Source: Melioribacteraceae bacterium (GTDB lineage Bacteria; Bacteroidota; Ignavibacteria; Ignavibacteriales; Melioribacteraceae). Taken from it: a DNA stretch of 64,000 bases. The notes under the pieces were generated by a model. That model saw nothing but the letters and a program-made list of their open reading frames with translations. It was not told where the DNA came from and did not search any database. Position numbers and translations under genes: made by a program. This document shows, piece by piece, positions 60,791 to 64,000 of the stretch (within the stretch, counting starts at the first letter, position 1; each line of letters opens with the position of its first letter). Location of the stretch: positions 62,001 through 126,000 of the forward strand of contig WGCV01000041.1 in assembly GCA_015493615.1 (NCBI GenBank), written 5' to 3'.

Positions 60791-62152
60791 CTAAATGGTA
60801 ATCTCCTCAAGCTCATAACGGGAAATTGTATCTTCTCCGGCAAACTCAGTCAGCTCGTCAATAAAGGAATTCACATCGCCGACTATAACAACCTGCTGCG
60901 AATCGGGCAATATGTTGGTTTGAGCCGAGCGGAGAATTTCATCTTTCGTAACGGCTTCCAATTCCTCAATGTAAGTTTTATAAAAATCTTTACGCAGATC
61001 AAAAACTACTAAGTTTGTATTGTTAGTGGCAATTTTGGAATAGGAGGCAAACTGCAAAGGGAAAAGTTTGCGCGCGTATGATTTTGAAAAAGCAATTTCT
61101 TCATCCGAAATCTCTTGCCGTATTAAATCAAACTCTTTATAAAACTCTTTAACCGCAAGAATCGTATTTGCCGAATCGACGGCTGTTGAAGCGTTGAAAG
61201 AACCGAACTCTTTAGTGTACTTGAAGAAAGTGGAAACGCCGTATGTGATTCCTTTTTCCTCCCTTAAATTGTGATTAAGACGACTGGAGAATTGACCGCC
61301 GAGAATTGAGTTAGCTAATTTTTTACCGAAAAAATCGGGGGAATGTCGCCCGGTGGAAAGATTGGCTATCCTGATTTCGCTCTGCGCCGCTCCCGGCTTA
61401 TTTACAAGATGAAAATGCCTTTTACGGTTTTGCAGAGAAGCTTTAAAAGGAACGCTTTTGTAATCGGCGTTAAATTCAGTAAAGTGTTTGTTCATTGCCG
61501 CGGAGAACTCTTCCTCCGTGAGATTTCCAACGGCAACCACGCTTAAATTCTTTGATGAAAAATATTTTTCGAAATGGTTTTTAATGTCGGATAAAGAGAT
61601 GTTTTTCAGTGTCTCCGAAGCTCCGAGATTAAGATATGCAAAAGGAGTTCCCTTGAAAAGATTCTTCGTTAGGAAATAATCCGCAATAAATGCGGGAGAA
61701 TCTTTCAGCCTCTTAACTTCGTCTAATATCCTGTTTTTTTCGCGAATAAAATCCTCTTCTGTAAAATTTGGTTTTTGTAAAATCCACGATAAAATTTCAA
61801 GCGATTTTTCGAGATTCTTCTTCAGCGTCATCATTGTGAAAAAAGTATTTTCCGGCTCAACAGAGATACTGAAAAGCGTTCCGAGAGCTTCAAGTTTATT
61901 ATCGATTTCCAGCGAAGAAAATCCGTTTGCGCCTTCATCTATAGTTACGGCAAGAAGATTAGTAAGTCCTTGTTTATTAGCCGGATCCGACGCGCTGCCC
62001 GTATTGACGATAACATTTATTTGAACAATCGGCAGAGAGTTTTTCTCGGTGTAGAATACCGGAACGCCGTTTTTTAGTTTAGTCTCGGTAAATCCGGGCG
62101 GGGAATAGTTGATTTCATTTTTCGGGACCGGCGGTTTTGTTCTATCTATCAT
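60791..62152 (-). CDS. M16-family peptidase-like protein, inactive-subunit type
   Basis: A 453-residue M16 protein. The zinc motif is missing: the position of HxxEH reads NLLAV in QGLTNLLAVTIDEGANG. The C-terminal Arg/Tyr substrate motif survives (REEKGITYGVSTF). In paired M16 systems the zinc-less subunit closes the chamber and helps bind substrate, while its partner cuts. It overlaps the active partner's stop by 4 bases. Confidence 0.87.
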   Translation of the reverse strand: MIDRTKPPVPKNEINYSPPGFTETKLKNGVPVFYTEKNSLPIVQINVIVNTGSASDPANKQGLTNLLAVTIDEGANGFSSLEIDNKLEALGTLFSISVEPENTFFTMMTLKKNLEKSLEILSWILQKPNFTEEDFIREKNRILDEVKRLKDSPAFIADYFLTKNLFKGTPFAYLNLGASETLKNISLSDIKNHFEKYFSSKNLSVVAVGNLTEEEFSAAMNKHFTEFNADYKSVPFKASLQNRKRHFHLVNKPGAAQSEIRIANLSTGRHSPDFFGKKLANSILGGQFSSRLNHNLREEKGITYGVSTFFKYTKEFGSFNASTAVDSANTILAVKEFYKEFDLIRQEISDEEIAFSKSYARKLFPLQFASYSKIATNNTNLVVFDLRKDFYKTYIEELEAVTKDEILRSAQTNILPDSQQVVIVGDVNSFIDELTEFAGEDTISRYELEEITI

Positions 62153-63429
62153 AACTTGTTTTCACTATTTTTAGGAACGATTCTTAATTCAACAAAAGGT
62201 TTGCTTAAATATTTTGCGGTTGCGTCTTTAATATCGTCGATTTCGAGAACGTTGTATCTGTTCAAATCAAATCTGAAAGAATTAGGTTCTCCGAGAGTCA
62301 TATTGTAGTTGTTAAGCTGATCGGCAAGCGAGGAAATATTCTGGAGAGAATAAATGTAATCGGAAATAATTGTATTTTTTGATTTTTCCAATTCAAACGG
62401 GGTAATTCCTTCTCTGATGATTTTATCAATTTCGGAAAGAATGATCTCTTTCAGTGTGTCCAAACTTACGTTCGGACGGGCAGTTGCAGAAATTACAAAA
62501 ACGCCTTCTTTCTGAATCGAATATTGAAACGCATAAGCGTCAAGCGCAAGATGATTTTCAAAAATCAGCTTTTTATAAAGGCGGGTGTTCTTTGAACCGC
62601 TTAACGCGTTGGCAAGAAAATCAAGTTTGGCGTCGTTTTCATCGTAAAGCTTATCGCTTTTCCACATCAAATAGATGCGGGGAAGCTGTACGTTATCCTC
62701 GTGTACAATCAGCTTATTTTCCGGGAGTTCACTTTGAGGCACAATTATTTCAGGCTTTCCGTTAAAGGAAGGAATTTCCTCAAAGTATTTTTTCACTAAT
62801 TCAAGAGATTTCCCGTATTCAATATCTCCGGCTATTACGATGCTGGCGTTATCGGGAGAATAATATCGCTTAAAAAAGTTTCGTACGTCGTCAAGGGAAT
62901 AGCTTTCGATATCTTCCATCCAGCCGATTGTGGGCCAGTGATAAGGATGGTTTTCCGGAAAAAGATTTGAGAAAAGAATTTCCCACGCTCTGCCGTAAGG
63001 CTGGTTGTCGTAACGCTGACGCCGTTCGTTCATCACAACTTCGCGCTGATTTTCCAGTTTGGCTTCATCAAGCGTATCGAGAAGAAATCCCATTCTGTCG
63101 GACTCAAGCCAAAGCGCAAGCTCTAAAGAATTTGAGGGAAGAGTTTCGTAGTAGTTTGTTCTGTCAAAGCTTGTCGAACCGTTAAGCGTTCCTCCCGCTT
63201 CCTGAATATACTTGAAATGCATTTCTTTCGGGACATTCTTGGATCCCTGAAACATCATATGTTCAAAAAGATGCGCCAGACCGGTTTTACCCTTAACTTC
63301 ATTGGCGGAACCGACGCGGTACCAAATGTTGACGCTTAAAATCGGAAGGGAATTATCTTGGTGCAGAATAACTTCGAGTCCGTTTTTTAACTTATGCTTT
63401 TCGTATTTAATGTCTAAAACTTTATCCAT
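62149..63429 (-). CDS. M16-family zinc peptidase, active subunit
   Basis: A 426-residue M16 peptidase with the inverted zinc motif HLFEH at residues 53-57 (GLAHLFEHMMFQGS) and the downstream acidic helix (LENQREVVMNERRQRYDN) that supplies the third ligand. No signal peptide, so cytoplasmic. Forms the likely heterodimer with the following gene; substrates would be short peptides. Confidence 0.9.
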   Translation of the reverse strand: MDKVLDIKYEKHKLKNGLEVILHQDNSLPILSVNIWYRVGSANEVKGKTGLAHLFEHMMFQGSKNVPKEMHFKYIQEAGGTLNGSTSFDRTNYYETLPSNSLELALWLESDRMGFLLDTLDEAKLENQREVVMNERRQRYDNQPYGRAWEILFSNLFPENHPYHWPTIGWMEDIESYSLDDVRNFFKRYYSPDNASIVIAGDIEYGKSLELVKKYFEEIPSFNGKPEIIVPQSELPENKLIVHEDNVQLPRIYLMWKSDKLYDENDAKLDFLANALSGSKNTRLYKKLIFENHLALDAYAFQYSIQKEGVFVISATARPNVSLDTLKEIILSEIDKIIREGITPFELEKSKNTIISDYIYSLQNISSLADQLNNYNMTLGEPNSFRFDLNRYNVLEIDDIKDATAKYLSKPFVELRIVPKNSENKL

Positions 63430-63511
63430 ACTTCCACTTTTTTGTAATTAATAAAAATACAAAAATTATTCCTAAAATATCTGAGAAGATGAGTCGGTTT
63501 TACGACGTAAA

Positions 63512-64000
63512 TTAAACTAATGATGAAATTATTGACGCCGCGGCAATGACCGCGGTCTCGGATCGGAGGCGGTAATCGTTAAGTTTAAATAAATACTTCG
63601 GTTTAAGCAGGCTAATTTCTTCTTCGCTCAGTCCTCCTTCCGGACCGATAAGAACGGAAATATTATCTCCAAAATTTATTTTTCCTCTTGCGTCAATAAG
63701 TTTGTCCGTCCCATTTTGATCAAAGAAAATAAGGTTGCTGATTTCCGATTTCATTAGGTTTTCGCAAAATGAAATTTCGGGAAGAAACGCGCGGAGAGAC
63801 TGTTTTATAGCGGCAACGGCAACTTTCTCCCACTTTGCCTGATTAAATCCTTTGGCTATTGTTCGCGAGCTGTTGTAAATCCTTATTTTTGTGAATCCCA
63901 ATTCAATTAACTTTTCGACCGCAAACCGCATCCTTTCTTTATTGTGAAGGTTAGGAATATAAAAGGAAATATTCCCTAATTTGTCGGAATATTTTATTGT
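63512..64000 (-). CDS. rsmE: 16S rRNA (uracil1498-N3)-methyltransferase, RsmE, truncated by the window edge
   Basis: The C-terminal ~162 residues of an RsmE SPOUT methyltransferase. The frame is open to base 64000 (LHNKERMRFAVEKLIELG), so the ATG at 63931 is internal. Diagnostic segments are IKQSLRAFLPEI, VLIGPEGGLSEEEISLLK and LRSETAVIAAASII, the SAM-binding knot. The N-terminal PUA-like domain lies outside the window. Confidence 0.9.
   Translation of the reverse strand, partial: TIKYSDKLGNISFYIPNLHNKERMRFAVEKLIELGFTKIRIYNSSRTIAKGFNQAKWEKVAVAAIKQSLRAFLPEISFCENLMKSEISNLIFFDQNGTDKLIDARGKINFGDNISVLIGPEGGLSEEEISLLKPKYLFKLNDYRLRSETAVIAAASIISSLV

Overview
The window looks like a free-living, anaerobic or facultative member of Ignavibacteria (Melioribacter/Ignavibacterium-like; Bacteroidota sensu lato). 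The evidence is the C-terminal type IX secretion (T9SS) sorting domains with the NYPNPFNPST motif, a PorV/PorQ-like protein, an LptD-type outer-membrane protein, a CarboxypepD_reg/TonB receptor without SusD, and a pyruvate:ferredoxin oxidoreductase-type complex. The placement is inference from protein style, not from a marker gene.

Layout. 1-1.4 kb: 3' end of a secreted cohesin/dockerin-like T9SS cargo gene. 1.5-5.2 kb: a visibly AT-rich island, probably acquired, holding a restriction-modification-like operon (a two-domain DNA methyltransferase, an unknown small protein, a LAGLIDADG-like protein and a PD-(D/E)XK nuclease), bounded by a terminator and tRNA-Gln. 5.5-9.1 kb: GH27 alpha-galactosidase lipoprotein plus galactokinase. 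9.4-15.4 kb: housekeeping/envelope genes (small conserved protein, Gfo/Idh oxidoreductase, LEA-like lipoprotein, ROK sugar kinase, LptD, NYN nuclease). 16.5-20.9 kb: 2-oxoacid:ferredoxin oxidoreductase operon with an unusual gamma/GltD-like/ferredoxin fusion.

21.5-49.5 kb is the main accessory region. From agaS at 45.5 kb a long run of minus-strand genes descends to 21.5 kb: AgaS, tagatose-bisphosphate aldolase accessory and catalytic subunits, a PfkB kinase, an EamA permease, then three T9SS cargo proteins (beta-helix, DUF4874/DUF4832 plus CBM9-like, twin CBM9-like), an internal terminator-like hairpin, a YncE-like lipoprotein, a TonB receptor, two paralogous ~700-residue exported proteins around a PorV-like protein, a NodB-like deacetylase-fold protein and a GH36-type lipoprotein. 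A divergent DeoR/AgaR-type regulator and a large exported clan GH-D hydrolase lie on the plus strand, followed by a sodium/solute symporter with a 47-residue partner. Together these read as a regulated system that captures an alpha-galactoside or galactosamine-containing glycan at the surface and feeds galactosamine-6-P/tagatose-6-P into glycolysis.

52-64 kb: an old-yellow-enzyme/dienoyl-CoA-reductase-like protein bracketed by direct repeats, perR plus 1-Cys peroxiredoxin, a membrane protein, two methyltransferases (one RlmD), an SDR, an IS3-family relic, an M16 protease pair and a truncated rsmE. Intergenic gaps are rich in short hairpin and MITE-like repeats. No CRISPR array, rRNA, phage module or intact transposase was seen. 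The best candidates for an undescribed system are the LAGLIDADG-containing restriction-modification-like island and the SusD-less TonB/PorV/paralog surface module wired to the galactosamine operon.
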